DNA of 64,000 nt. Source: Rhizobium sp. SG_E_25_P2. GTDB lineage: Bacteria; Pseudomonadota; Alphaproteobacteria; Rhizobiales; Rhizobiaceae. The position numbers were made by a program, and so were the translations under genes. A model generated the notes under the pieces. That model had not been told where the DNA came from, made no database searches, and saw nothing but the letters and a program-made list of their open reading frames with translations. This document shows positions 1-8,135 of this stretch, one piece after another. The stretch lies in assembly GCF_029892285.1 (NCBI RefSeq), contig NZ_JARXVM010000013.1, forward strand, positions 62,001-126,000. The letters are read 5' to 3'. Position 1 is the stretch's first letter; the number at the start of each line of letters is the position of its first letter.

Positions 1-56
1 TGGTTCTCTATGGTCTCCTTGTCGCGATCGATCGAAAACTCGTCTGGTGGAGATAA
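1..56 (+). CDS. C-terminal tail of an ABC transporter permease (partial)
   Basis: Reading from base 3, the frame stays open to a TAA at 54-56 and ends in a hydrophobic stretch closed by a basic, tryptophan-rich tail (VLYGLLVAIDRKLVWWR). This resembles the last segment of NitT/TauT (SsuC-like) binding-protein-dependent permeases. The stop lies just before the start of the next gene, which suggests a shared operon. Only 17 codons are visible and two other frames are also open here, so the call rests on resemblance and position. Confidence 0.4.
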   Translation, partial: VLYGLLVAIDRKLVWWR

Positions 57-59
57 ACC

Positions 60-842
60 ATGAGCACTGCTGCGCCGAAAACCGACATTCCCGCACCCCA
101 TGCCGACGAAGTGGCGCTGCGTGTCCAGTTGGCCGCCTGCTACCGTCTCGTGGCCCATTTCGGCATGGATGACCTGATCTACAACCATATTTCCGTGCGC
201 ATGCCCGGACCCGATCACCACTTCCTCATCAATCCCTATGGCATTCTGTTTTCAGAGGTAACGGCTTCCTGTTTCGTCAAGATCGACCTGGAAGGAAACA
301 AGGTCGAACCGAGCAACCACGACGTCAACCGCGCCGGTTTCGTTATTCACAGCGCCATCCATGCAGGTCGCGAGGACGCGATCTGTGTGCTGCACACCCA
401 TTCGGAAGCGGCGACCGCGATCTCCGCGCTTCAGGACGGACTGCTGCCGATCAGCCAGTTTGCCATGCGTTATCAGGGCCATATGGGCCTGCACGACTAT
501 GAGGGCGTTGCGATCGATACGGACGAGCGTCAACGCCTGATCGACGATATCGGCCCGCACAATGTGCTCGTTCTGCGCAATCACGGCATTCTGACAGTCG
601 GGCGCACCATCCCCGAGGCCTTCATTCTGATGTACTACTTCGAAAAGGCGGCACGCGTGCAATTAATGGTGCAGAGTGCGGCCAGCGGCGGCGCACGCAT
701 TGCCCTGCCGCATCCAGACGTAACGGAAACCGCCTCGCGCCAGTTCAATCACCAGCATGGTGACATTCTGTCGCCAGGCACGCGTGAATGGCCGGCCTTC
801 ATCCGGCTTCTGGACCGGATCGACCCGTCCTATAGAGAATGA
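60..842 (+). CDS. class II aldolase/adducin family protein
   Basis: A 260-residue protein with the zinc-binding pattern of class II aldolases (fuculose/ribulose-phosphate aldolase fold). The NHISVR element is at 42-47, the metal-site HTH at 112-114, and the third histidine is in RNHG (H175). It probably performs a metal-dependent aldol cleavage or decarboxylation of a small hydroxy-acid; the substrate cannot be told. The start is supported by GGAG six bases upstream. It follows an apparent ABC permease tail by 3 bases and precedes a GntR regulator, an arrangement typical of an importer-plus-catabolism unit with local control. Confidence 0.85.
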   Translation: MSTAAPKTDIPAPHADEVALRVQLAACYRLVAHFGMDDLIYNHISVRMPGPDHHFLINPYGILFSEVTASCFVKIDLEGNKVEPSNHDVNRAGFVIHSAIHAGREDAICVLHTHSEAATAISALQDGLLPISQFAMRYQGHMGLHDYEGVAIDTDERQRLIDDIGPHNVLVLRNHGILTVGRTIPEAFILMYYFEKAARVQLMVQSAASGGARIALPHPDVTETASRQFNHQHGDILSPGTREWPAFIRLLDRIDPSYRE

Positions 843-923
843 AGATGCAGGATGGCGCCGCGATCTTCTGGTAGAAGCTGCCATGCGGACACATGAACAC
901 TGATTTGGAATGCGGGGGACACC

Positions 924-1652
924 ATGACAGGACGGAGCGCCGGGGCAGAGAGAATGGCGGAGACGGGGCAGGATGCGGTCCGGAATGGATCCGGCACCCT
1001 GTCCGACGAATTGCGCAACCAGCTAGAGGAACTCATCGTCAGCGGGGCGCTCAAGCCTGGGGACCGGCTGGACGAGGTCGAGCTTGCTACGCGGTTCGGC
1101 ATGTCGCGGACGCCGGTGCGCGAAGCGCTGAGGGCGCTGACGGCAACTGGCCTTGTGGATATGCGTGGTCGTCAGGGTGTAACGGTCGCCAGGATCTCGA
1201 TCCCTGTGCTCCTGGAAATGTTCCAGATGATGGGCGCTCTGGAAGGCCTGTGCGCCAAGCTTGCGGCTAGGCGTGCCACTCTCTCCGAGAAGGCCGCACT
1301 GCGGGACGTTCACGCGCGTTTGATCGAAGCCCTGAGCACGGGCGATCCGGAGGTCTTTTATGCTGTCAATTCGGAGTTTCACGATCTGCTCTACGATGCG
1401 GCCCACACGCATTTCCTGGCCGGGCAGACGCGGTCCCTGCGTCGCCGGGTTGCCGCCTACCGGCGCTACGTCACGCACCAGCCGGGCCGGATGGTTGCCA
1501 CGATCGGCGAGCATCAACGCATTCTCGACGCGATCGAACGGGCTGACGCCGAGGCGGCATTTTCAGCGGCCAGCGAACATGTCAGTCTCTTGGGCGACGA
1601 TATGGCGGATTTCATTGCCGCTCTCCCATCGATGACCTTTCAAGACATATGA
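924..1652 (+). CDS. GntR-family (FadR/FCD subfamily) transcriptional regulator
   Basis: 242 residues. An N-terminal winged helix-turn-helix lies at about 25-90, with the GntR hallmarks SGALKPGDRL and MSRTPVREALRAL. It is followed by an all-helical FCD ligand domain (about 100-230) with conserved histidines in NSEFHDLLY and IGEHQRIL that usually hold a metal. The start has GGGGGA five bases upstream; an alternative ATG lies ten codons later. It probably senses a small carboxylate and controls the aldolase/transporter genes upstream. Its last 13 bases overlap the end of the convergent hydrolase gene. Confidence 0.88.
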   Translation: MTGRSAGAERMAETGQDAVRNGSGTLSDELRNQLEELIVSGALKPGDRLDEVELATRFGMSRTPVREALRALTATGLVDMRGRQGVTVARISIPVLLEMFQMMGALEGLCAKLAARRATLSEKAALRDVHARLIEALSTGDPEVFYAVNSEFHDLLYDAAHTHFLAGQTRSLRRRVAAYRRYVTHQPGRMVATIGEHQRILDAIERADAEAAFSAASEHVSLLGDDMADFIAALPSMTFQDI

Positions 1653-2485
1653 TCGGTACGGACATCCCCCAGATTGTGTTCCAGAATGTCGTAAGCCAAT
1701 GCGTTGAAGCTTTCTGGATCTTCCAGCATCGGAAAATGGCCCACGGCCTCCATCAGGTGAACCGATAGGCCCGGAAGCATCAGCAGTTCGGCTCCGCTTG
1801 ACAAAACAGCAGAATTGATCGCCTCGACCGGACACCTCAGATGAGACCAGTGCTCCTCTATGTCCCAGTCGAACAGGGCTTCCAGCATTGCCAAAGCGGT
1901 ACGAGGTTCTTTCGCGGACATAGATGCCCCAATCCGGCTGGAAAGGCCTTCGACGCGATCGGACGTGATGCGGCGCACCATGGAGATCATCGTACTCTTG
2001 AAATCCGCTCGAAATCCCGCCAGTCGATGTTCCCGTTCATCCAGGGCAAGACGGCGATAGAAAGTCGCGTCGGTAAACGTATCGATGCCCAGAACAAGCA
2101 GGCAGCGGCCTTCCAGTTCGAGCGCAGCCTCGATGGCAATGGGGCCGCCCATCGAATGCCCGACCAGAACGACCGCCTGCGCCTTGAGCGCATCCGCGAC
2201 CGCAACCACGGTCTGCGCCAAGTGCCCAATGGAGCAGCCCGAACAGTCTTCGTCACCTGACGCATCGTCGTCTGCAAAGAAATCGAACACGACCACGCGG
2301 TACCGCTCCGCAAAGCCGTGAATTTGCTGCGCCCAGACCTCGGCGTTACCACACCAACCATGAATCATGAACACAAATGGCCCCCGAGTTCCGTACAGCG
2401 CGTAGCGACTACGACCGATCCGGACCGGCTCACCCTGCTGGTTTGGGCCGAATGTGGGTATGCAATGATCAAAGAATCTTGTCAT
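1640..2485 (-). CDS. alpha/beta-fold hydrolase
   Basis: 281 residues from the ATG at 2485; a 57-codon upstream extension in frame is open but unlike protein and was not used. It shows the alpha/beta hydrolase plan: oxyanion-hole element MIHGWCGN (40-47), nucleophile elbow GHSMGG with Ser111, and the C-terminal catalytic histidine in VGHFPMLED (H250). There is no signal peptide, so it is a cytoplasmic serine hydrolase (esterase, lactonase or C-C hydrolase; substrate unknown). It is convergent with the GntR gene, and the two overlap by 13 bases. Upstream lies decayed transposase DNA, so its original promoter neighbourhood may be lost. Confidence 0.85.
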   Translation of the reverse strand: MTRFFDHCIPTFGPNQQGEPVRIGRSRYALYGTRGPFVFMIHGWCGNAEVWAQQIHGFAERYRVVVFDFFADDDASGDEDCSGCSIGHLAQTVVAVADALKAQAVVLVGHSMGGPIAIEAALELEGRCLLVLGIDTFTDATFYRRLALDEREHRLAGFRADFKSTMISMVRRITSDRVEGLSSRIGASMSAKEPRTALAMLEALFDWDIEEHWSHLRCPVEAINSAVLSSGAELLMLPGLSVHLMEAVGHFPMLEDPESFNALAYDILEHNLGDVRTDHMS

Positions 2486-2526
2486 ATCGCTCACGTTATC
2501 CAAACATCGCGTCGCATCCAAGGCAG

Positions 2527-2727
2527 CGCCCCACCAACGAAAACACCAATGGCCTGATCCGCCAGTATCTACCAAAGGGAATCGATCTCGGCATCTACTC
2601 CCAGAAAGACCTCGACAAAATCGCCGACAGCCTAAACAATCGGCCAAGACAAACACTCGGCTTCAGAACCCCGCTCGAAACCTATCAAACTGAAATCTCA
2701 AACATGCCTGTTGCATCTCAGATTTGA
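2527..2727 (+). pseudogene. IS30-family transposase C-terminal fragment
   Basis: The frame reads NENTNGLIRQYLPKG, then a YSQKDLDKIADSLNNRPRQTLGF-like stretch, which is the C-terminal signature of IS30-family DDE transposases (the catalytic E with NxNGLxRxYxPKG, then LNxRPRKxLGF). The N-terminal DDE core is missing and no start codon belongs to it. It is therefore a relic left by an insertion or rearrangement between the hydrolase and the next operon. Confidence 0.7.
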
Positions 2728-2889
2728 GACTGCCGGCTTTAAAACACCGAAGTTTGAATACGTGAATGGTTATAAGAGAGTCGAAGTCGACGCGCCCACA
2801 TTCGAAGTTTACGATCGCGTCTGCCGGCTTGGGGGACAATTTCCCCTACTCCGGCGAGGCTGCTGCTTACGCAAACTCTTTGCCAAAGC

Positions 2890-3040
2890 GCGATCATCAA
2901 CGCAAATAGGCTGGAAAGCGCCTATGCGGTCGGTTTCGACAATCTCAGCATTTCAGCAAGGTGTTCCGCCAGGAAAATGGCGTTCTTCCGGACCGAGATA
3001 ACCGAGCGCGAGCGAGTCCATACAAGGCAACCATGCTGCC
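2890..3040 (+). pseudogene. AraC-family regulator C-terminal fragment, frameshifted
   Basis: One frame from 2890 reads AIINANRLESAYAVGFDNLS. After a one-base slip near 2950, the next frame reads HFSKVFRQENGVLPDRDNRAR. Joined, they give the second helix-turn-helix signature of AraC/XylS regulators (AxxVGFDNLSHFSKVFRxxxGVxPSxYR). Nothing upstream preserves the first HTH or a ligand domain, so this is a broken remnant. The rest of 2728-3039 shows no other gene. Confidence 0.5.
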
Positions 3041-3798
3041 TAGCTATCCACGGCCGAATAGCGGGCCACAATATGCGTCCTCTTCGCGTCGCCAGCTCCG
3101 CGCTCCAGCCGATCCATGGTAATGCCATAGAGATCCGTTAACCGATCCTGCGTGCAGAACTGGTCGATCGGCCCTTGTTCGCAGCGCCCGTTGCCATAGA
3201 GCAATGCCACCTGATCGGCGATCTCCAGCGCGTGGGTCGGCTCGTGGGTGGTCATGACGATCGTGAGCCTGCGTTCGCGCGACAGCCGCCGCAGCATAGA
3301 TAGCATGATAGCCTGGTTGTGGAAATCCAGTGCCGACGCCGGCTCATCGAGCAGCAGGATGCTCGCTTCTGAGGCCAGGGCCCGCGCGATCAGCACCAAT
3401 TGCCGCTCGCCGCCGGATAGGGTGGCGACGGCTCGCCCAGCAAAGTCTGCCATGCCGACGAGGTCCAGTGCGTCGAGCGCCAACTTTTTGTCACGGGGCG
3501 ATGGCTGGGAAAAGAGCCCGACATGGCGAGCCCGCCCCATCAGCACGACATCGAAGACCGAATAGTTGAAGGCCGGAACGAATTGCTGCGGCACATAGCC
3601 GACAGCGCCCTCGCACCGCACGACGCCGATGGTCGGTACAGCAAGTCCGGCGACAATTCGCAAAAGCGTGGTCTTGCCGCGGCCATTGCGTCCCAGAAGA
3701 ACCAGGGTTCGCCCCTGCTCAAGCCTGAAGGACAGGTCCTGGAAAAGATAGGGACCCTCAGAGGCATAGCGGAACCCGAGGTTTTGGGCATCGATCAT
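3040..3798 (-). CDS. ABC transporter ATP-binding protein (FecE/BtuD type)
   Basis: 252 residues from the ATG at 3798; the open frame extends further upstream but that part is the shadow of the permease. Walker A GRNGRGKT lies at 36-43, the ABC signature LSGGE at 127-131 and Walker B ILLLDEP at 147-153, with a switch histidine in TTHEP. Similarity in plan is to ATPases of iron-siderophore, haem and cobalamin importers. It starts just past the permease stop in the same operon, so the two are very probably translationally coupled. It powers import through the FecCD-type permease. Confidence 0.9.
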   Translation of the reverse strand: MIDAQNLGFRYASEGPYLFQDLSFRLEQGRTLVLLGRNGRGKTTLLRIVAGLAVPTIGVVRCEGAVGYVPQQFVPAFNYSVFDVVLMGRARHVGLFSQPSPRDKKLALDALDLVGMADFAGRAVATLSGGERQLVLIARALASEASILLLDEPASALDFHNQAIMLSMLRRLSRERRLTIVMTTHEPTHALEIADQVALLYGNGRCEQGPIDQFCTQDRLTDLYGITMDRLERGAGDAKRTHIVARYSAVDS

Positions 3799-3800
3799 AT

Positions 3801-4865
3801 CTACCAGCCCTCGCTTTGAGCCCTGTGGAGCAGGATCATGAAGACCGGTGCGCCAACGATGGCGGTCAGGACGCCGAGCGGAATTTCGGCGGCGATCAGC
3901 GTGCGCGCCATGGTGTCGACGATCAGCATGAAGCTGGCACCGAGCAGGGCGGTGGCCGGCAGCAGCCTGTGATGGTCTGGTCCAACCAAAGTGCGGGCGA
4001 AATGCGGCACCACCAGGCCAACCCAGCCGATAATGCCGGAATTGGCAACGCTCGCGGCGGTGATGCCCGTGACGCAACAGAGCACCAGCCAACGGGTGGG
4101 CTCAACGCGCAGACCGAGCGACTTTGCTTCATCGTCGCCAAGCGACAGAACGTTGATGCGAAATCGCGTCAGCAGCAAAGGTATGGCGAAGGCCGCAAGG
4201 ATCGGCACCATCAGCATGGCGCGCTGCGGCGTGGCGCTTGCAAACGAACCCATCAGCCAGAAGACAATGGCCGGTAGCGTATCGTTTGGATCGGCGAAGT
4301 AGGTGGCGAGCGACACCAGGGCGGAAAACAGCGCTGAAATGACGACGCCCGTAAGTACGAGCATTAGGATCGAGGACCGGCCGCCCTTGCGGCTGAGTAC
4401 CACGACCAGAAGCAGCGACGACAGCCCTGAAGCAAAGGCCATGGACCAGAGCGCCACGGCGCCGAGACCGAGCAGGATGGCGAAGACACCGCCGAAGGCA
4501 GCGCCCGACGAAACGCCGATCACATGCGGATCGACCAGCGGATTGCGGAACACGCCCTGCAGCACGGCGCCACTGAGCGCGAGCCCCGCGCCGACACTGC
4601 CGCCCACCAGCATGCGCGGCAGTCGCACCAGTTCGACCACGCGCCAGACCGGTTCCGCCACACCGGCGCGACCAGGGCCGATGCCGATCCAGCCGCCGGC
4701 CAGTGTCACGATGTCCTTCATGGCAATGCCATAACGTCCTATCGTCAGCGAACCTACCATGGCGGCCACGAGCAGAACGACCAGCATCGACATGACCAGG
4801 CGATCAGCGGTCCGGTTCACCGCTGTCGGTACAGCAACCGCCGCACTGTCGGCCGACCTGCTCAT
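3801..4865 (-). CDS. iron/siderophore/corrinoid-type ABC permease (FecCD family)
   Basis: 354 residues with about ten hydrophobic helices. It contains the FecCD/BtuC hallmarks: GxGLxxSGAxLQGxFRNPLxDPxxxGxSSGA (about 95-125) and a C-terminal GxIxWVGLxxPHxxRxLVGPDHRxLLP block. It forms the homodimeric inner-membrane channel for the transporter. Its ATG overlaps the stop of the upstream gene (ATGA at 4862-4865), showing translational coupling. The family imports metal chelates or cobamides; the exact cargo is not visible. Confidence 0.92.
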   Translation of the reverse strand: MSRSADSAAVAVPTAVNRTADRLVMSMLVVLLVAAMVGSLTIGRYGIAMKDIVTLAGGWIGIGPGRAGVAEPVWRVVELVRLPRMLVGGSVGAGLALSGAVLQGVFRNPLVDPHVIGVSSGAAFGGVFAILLGLGAVALWSMAFASGLSSLLLVVVLSRKGGRSSILMLVLTGVVISALFSALVSLATYFADPNDTLPAIVFWLMGSFASATPQRAMLMVPILAAFAIPLLLTRFRINVLSLGDDEAKSLGLRVEPTRWLVLCCVTGITAASVANSGIIGWVGLVVPHFARTLVGPDHHRLLPATALLGASFMLIVDTMARTLIAAEIPLGVLTAIVGAPVFMILLHRAQSEGW

Positions 4866-5593
4866 GTTTCATTGCCGAAGAGTTCGGATAAGATACTGCC
4901 ATCACCCGCATCGACCTTCGCTTCCGGCGGTTCGTCAGAGAAAACCAGCGCGTCCAGAATGTCATGCAGCAGGTTGGGCTGATGGCGCGGGTCGGAGCTG
5001 AACTGCTCGATATGATCGCCATTGTGCATGAACACCTTGCCGCCTCCAGGCATGCGCCAGACCCAATCTACCGGACCCTCAAGGATCGTTCCGTCCGCCG
5101 CCGGGCCGCCGATCATGCATAGACATTGCCCACCGCGCGGCAGGGCTGTGTAGCCGCGCGCGTATTGGCCCAGGATGCCCTCGTGGCGATGGAAATTCTC
5201 AAAGTCCATGCGACCGAAATAGCCACCCGGCCGGTCCGGCCGGATCATCCAGTTGGTGAAAGGGCGCGGGCTCACCGCTTTGAACTGCGAGAGACAGGGC
5301 AACCAAGGCAGGATGATATGGCCGTTGATGATGAAATGGCCGCCCGAGGCGAGGTAGGCAACCAGCCTCGGCTCGATCGACTTCATAAAGATCTGGTCAT
5401 GCATGCCCGAGACGAACAGCACATCGACATCGGCGAGATCAACGGTTTCCAGGTCGTAGATATCGAGGGCGCTGTAGCGCCATTCCTGCGGGATCAGACC
5501 ACCCATGCGATCGATATTATAGCTGCGGGTGGAGCGCACATAGAGCAGGTGTGGGCGTTTGCCGCCGCGAAAAGTCCTTGCGTCTTCAGCCAC
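4862..5593 (-). CDS. uncharacterised amidotransferase-fold protein in ABC importer operon
   Basis: 243 residues, no signal peptide or membrane segment. The N-terminal half alternates strands and helices as in the class I glutamine amidotransferase/ThuA-like fold (a strand with LFVSGMHDQ, a helix, then GGHFIINGH), but no cysteine nucleophile is evident at the expected elbow. It is similar in layout to the next gene upstream (DLADVDVLFVSG against DLSQFKSIVIPD, then YLASGGHFIINGH against YLAGGGFLIVFEP), so the two look like paralogues acting together. It overlaps both neighbours (8 and 4 bases), so it is an integral member of the importer operon. The role is unknown; processing or sensing of the imported chelate is a guess. 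Confidence 0.7.
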   Translation of the reverse strand: MAEDARTFRGGKRPHLLYVRSTRSYNIDRMGGLIPQEWRYSALDIYDLETVDLADVDVLFVSGMHDQIFMKSIEPRLVAYLASGGHFIINGHIILPWLPCLSQFKAVSPRPFTNWMIRPDRPGGYFGRMDFENFHRHEGILGQYARGYTALPRGGQCLCMIGGPAADGTILEGPVDWVWRMPGGGKVFMHNGDHIEQFSSDPRHQPNLLHDILDALVFSDEPPEAKVDAGDGSILSELFGNET

Positions 5594-6209
5594 GGTTCTG
5601 CACCTCCGCCTTCAGCCAGGGATAGAAGCCGTTGAGAAACCGGGTGGTTGCGGGCATGAAGCGGCGGCCGTGATGGGTATGCGGGTCGATAGTCGAGGCG
5701 ATCAACCGCCCACCCCCTGTCACCGGCTGGTCATAGATCAGGCAGCCCTCGTCATTGTCGAGGTTGAGGATCGGCGTGGCATCGTCCGGAAAGCGGAAGG
5801 CGCCGAAGAAATGCCAGCACATGTCGGCCAGCGGGATCGCCTGCGCCATGGGGTGACGGGGCTCCGGCTGATAGGCTTCCATGCGGCCGCCTGCCCGCAT
5901 CCACCATTTCCAGTCCTCGGTTTCCCGCGAGAACCACTGAACCTGGACCACATCGAGCCACTCGTCCATGCGGTTCGGCTCAAAGACGATCAGAAAGCCG
6001 CCGCCCGCCAGATAGTCGTTGATCTGGCGGGCATGGGCCTGAAGCAGGGCCTGGTTGGAGAAGTCGGGAATGACGATCGACTTGAATTGCGAGAGATCGA
6101 CGCGGTCGAGATGCCGCAGATAGATCTCTTCGTCCAGGTAGTGCTCGAAGTCGCGATAGCACTGCAACTGCGCGCCATCACCCGAGGTGACGAAGCCGAT
6201 ATCCTTCAT
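5586..6209 (-). CDS. uncharacterised amidotransferase-fold protein, paralogue of its neighbour
   Basis: 207 residues from the ATG at 6209, chosen because GGGGGCGGG sits just upstream; a start 16 codons earlier lacks a good site. It has the same strand-helix pattern as the following gene, with a GGGFLIVFEP turn and a later GGGRLIASTIDPHTHHGRRF segment. No catalytic Cys-His pair is clear. It lies 19 bases after the binding-protein gene and overlaps the next gene by 8 bases, firmly inside the operon. It is a cytoplasmic protein of unknown function; a heteromeric partner of its paralogue is plausible. Confidence 0.7.
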   Translation of the reverse strand: MKDIGFVTSGDGAQLQCYRDFEHYLDEEIYLRHLDRVDLSQFKSIVIPDFSNQALLQAHARQINDYLAGGGFLIVFEPNRMDEWLDVVQVQWFSRETEDWKWWMRAGGRMEAYQPEPRHPMAQAIPLADMCWHFFGAFRFPDDATPILNLDNDEGCLIYDQPVTGGGRLIASTIDPHTHHGRRFMPATTRFLNGFYPWLKAEVQNRG

Positions 6210-6228
6210 TCCCGCCCCCAAAGGTTTT

Positions 6229-7323
6229 TTACTGGGTCTTGCCGAAGGCTTCGGCATAGCCGGCGCTAGCGCCGTTCCAGTCCATTTGCATCAGCTTGTC
6301 GATCTGGGCCGCAGTCAGTTGCTTGCCATAGAGGAAGTCGAAACCCTTGGCCACGGCGGTGCGCATGTCCTCCTTGAAGAGGTCGGGATAGCCGATCTCG
6401 GCAAACCACTGATAGGCAAGCTCGCCGCCGGCAGCCGTGGCAGGATCGATTGCCGGCGTCTTGTAGACACGGCCGTTCTTGACGGCATCGAGGCCCGCCA
6501 GAACCGGATGCTGGAGGATATCGGCCGGCTTGATGGCGTCGTTGTAATAGTTGACGAACACGATATCGGGCTTCCACTGCAGCAGGGATTCAGCACCCAC
6601 CTTAACCGAACCTTCGGTGAAGCCGGCCTCCGTCGCCACGTTGGCAAGGCCGGACGCGATGAAATAGGCTTCCTCGCGCCCGAAGACGACGAATTCGTTG
6701 TCGTTCATGCTGTCGATGAAGACGATCCGCGGCTTCGGCCTGCCGGCCGTCTTGAGAACGGCGGCTATATCGGCAACGGTCTTGTCTTCCCAGTCGAGAA
6801 AGGCCTTGGCGCGATCTTCCTTGCCGAGAATCTTGCCCAGCATCGCGACATAGCCGCGGCGGGTCTCGCGCGATTCAGTGCTGACGGTTGCGACCTTGAT
6901 GCCGGCATTTTCCATCGGCGCCACGCGCTCGTCGCCCTTGGCCTGCCACTGCAGCACGACGTCGGGCCGTGCCTTCAGGATCTCCTCGACATTGGGAATG
7001 AAGTTCGGCGCGACCAGGTCTGTGCGGATGGCGCTGATCTCGGGGAAGAGTTGTCCGATGACGCCGTTCATCAGCGCCGTCTTGGCGCGCGGATTTATCG
7101 CAACTAGGCGGCTCGTGCCCTGGTCAATGGCAATCAGCGCCTCAGGGATGGGCAGCGGGAAGATCGCGACCGATTTGACGGGGCTTGCAATGACAACGTC
7201 CTTGCCGCGCGAATCTTGGATTGTGACCTCGGCTGCAGCCACCAGGGCGCTGGAGCCCAGCAAAGCAGCGATGCCCAGGATGAGAAAACCCAGAGACGGG
7301 CGGCGGCGGATTGTTGCAGACAT
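6229..7323 (-). CDS. periplasmic substrate-binding protein of iron/corrinoid-type ABC importer
   Basis: 364 residues from the ATG at 7323, preceded by a strong GAGGAG. A Sec signal peptide covers about 1-31 (basic start, hydrophobic core, cleavage near VAAA-EV). The mature part has the FecB/BtuF (helical-backbone binding-protein) layout: VTIQDSRGKDVVI, then NVEEILKARPDVVL, and a C-terminal NGRVYKTP block. It is the first gene of a five-gene operon with two unknown proteins, the FecCD permease and the ATPase. The promoter carries a TGA-N9-TCA operator, which suggests iron control. Cargo is unproven. Confidence 0.9.
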   Translation of the reverse strand: MSATIRRRPSLGFLILGIAALLGSSALVAAAEVTIQDSRGKDVVIASPVKSVAIFPLPIPEALIAIDQGTSRLVAINPRAKTALMNGVIGQLFPEISAIRTDLVAPNFIPNVEEILKARPDVVLQWQAKGDERVAPMENAGIKVATVSTESRETRRGYVAMLGKILGKEDRAKAFLDWEDKTVADIAAVLKTAGRPKPRIVFIDSMNDNEFVVFGREEAYFIASGLANVATEAGFTEGSVKVGAESLLQWKPDIVFVNYYNDAIKPADILQHPVLAGLDAVKNGRVYKTPAIDPATAAGGELAYQWFAEIGYPDLFKEDMRTAVAKGFDFLYGKQLTAAQIDKLMQMDWNGASAGYAEAFGKTQ

Positions 7324-7366
7324 GGACAGCTCCTCGAAAAACGATCTGGGCATGGCGTATTAATCA

Positions 7367-7381
7367 TGACAGTTATTGTCA
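7367..7381. promoter_or_regulatory. candidate RirA/iron-responsive operator (TGA-N9-TCA)
   Basis: TGACAGTTATTGTCA is a palindrome with 5-base perfect arms (TGACA/TGTCA) and fits the rhizobial iron-responsive operator form TGA-N9-TCA bound by RirA. It lies 44 bases upstream of the binding-protein start, in a short AT-rich patch suitable for a promoter, and would repress the importer when iron is plentiful. The match to the pattern is seen; the binding protein is inferred. Confidence 0.6.
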
Positions 7382-7561
7382 AGTATTTTCGCTGGGGATC
7401 CCCGTTCGACGGCACTGGAACCACGCCAAGAGCAAATGACAGCGAGAGGCACTCGCGCCGCCTCGTTCGACACAATCCTCACACTGCTGGCAGCCCCGTA
7501 AACGATGTGCGGCGAACACGAATAAACGCATGTTTTCGCGCATCGCGGGCAATGACTTGCT

Positions 7562-7620
7562 CTTGATGGGAATCGAACCAGCGTTCCGAAGAACCGCCCC
7601 CCATTACCACCATTGCAACC
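7562..7620 (-). other. tRNA-3'-end-like sequence (degenerate)
   Basis: On the minus strand this reads as a GTTC-TTCG-GAAC hairpin followed by GCTGGTTCGATTCCCATCAAG, resembling the variable arm and T-loop of a class II tRNA. No matching 5' half, T-stem or acceptor pairing can be built. Its + strand core CTTGATGGGAATCGAACC is close to two sequences at 40144 and 45091. Apart from this and the operator, 7382-7688 shows no gene. Confidence 0.3.
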
Positions 7621-7688
7621 AGCCCGCACTTTCAGTTATTGCAGTTAGAGGCCTGGTTCGCTATATTGACGGCTAAGGAGATATCGTC

Positions 7689-8135
7689 ATGGCCAGCCAG
7701 ATTGTTCATTTCGCCAGACTGTCAGATCGCGACCGAAAAATAGCAACGCCCTTACCAAAGCTGGTTGCCGGCGACAGGCTGGAACTCCACGTTCGTGATG
7801 CAGGTGGCAAGGAGCGGACGCTCCCGATCCCGCCCTCGGCCGCCGCGGCTGTTGAAGCCCTTCTGGCGCACATGCTGCGCGGAGAGCGCGTTGCCGTGCT
7901 GGCCGAGGACCAGGAACTGAGCCCGAGCGAAATTTCAGCCATTCTCGGCATCTCCCGCCCGCTCGTCGTCTTGCGCATGGACCGGGGCGATCTGCCATTC
8001 CGCTACGTCGGCAAACACCGCCGCGCCCTCCTTAAGGATGTGCTCGCGTTGAAGTCGAAGCTCGACAAACGACAGACGGCGATGGAAGCGCTAGCCGAGG
8101 ACACAGAGGACCTGATCGAGACCTATGGCCTCTAA
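7689..8135 (+). CDS. helix-turn-helix antitoxin of a PIN-type toxin-antitoxin pair
   Basis: 148 residues. The central part (about 75-115) is an excisionase/MerR-like helix-turn-helix (LSPSEISAILGISRPLVVLRMDRGDLPFRYVGKHRR), the usual DNA-binding module of antitoxins paired with this PIN subfamily. AAGGAG lies nine bases before the ATG. The stop overlaps the toxin start by 11 bases, so expression is coupled. It is expected to neutralise the toxin and repress the operon. Confidence 0.8.
   Translation: MASQIVHFARLSDRDRKIATPLPKLVAGDRLELHVRDAGGKERTLPIPPSAAAAVEALLAHMLRGERVAVLAEDQELSPSEISAILGISRPLVVLRMDRGDLPFRYVGKHRRALLKDVLALKSKLDKRQTAMEALAEDTEDLIETYGL

Noticed and set aside
3799-4092. N-terminal extension of the ABC ATPase frame
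   Set aside because: Lies inside the permease gene and translates to Arg/His-rich nonsense; the real ATPase start is at 3798.
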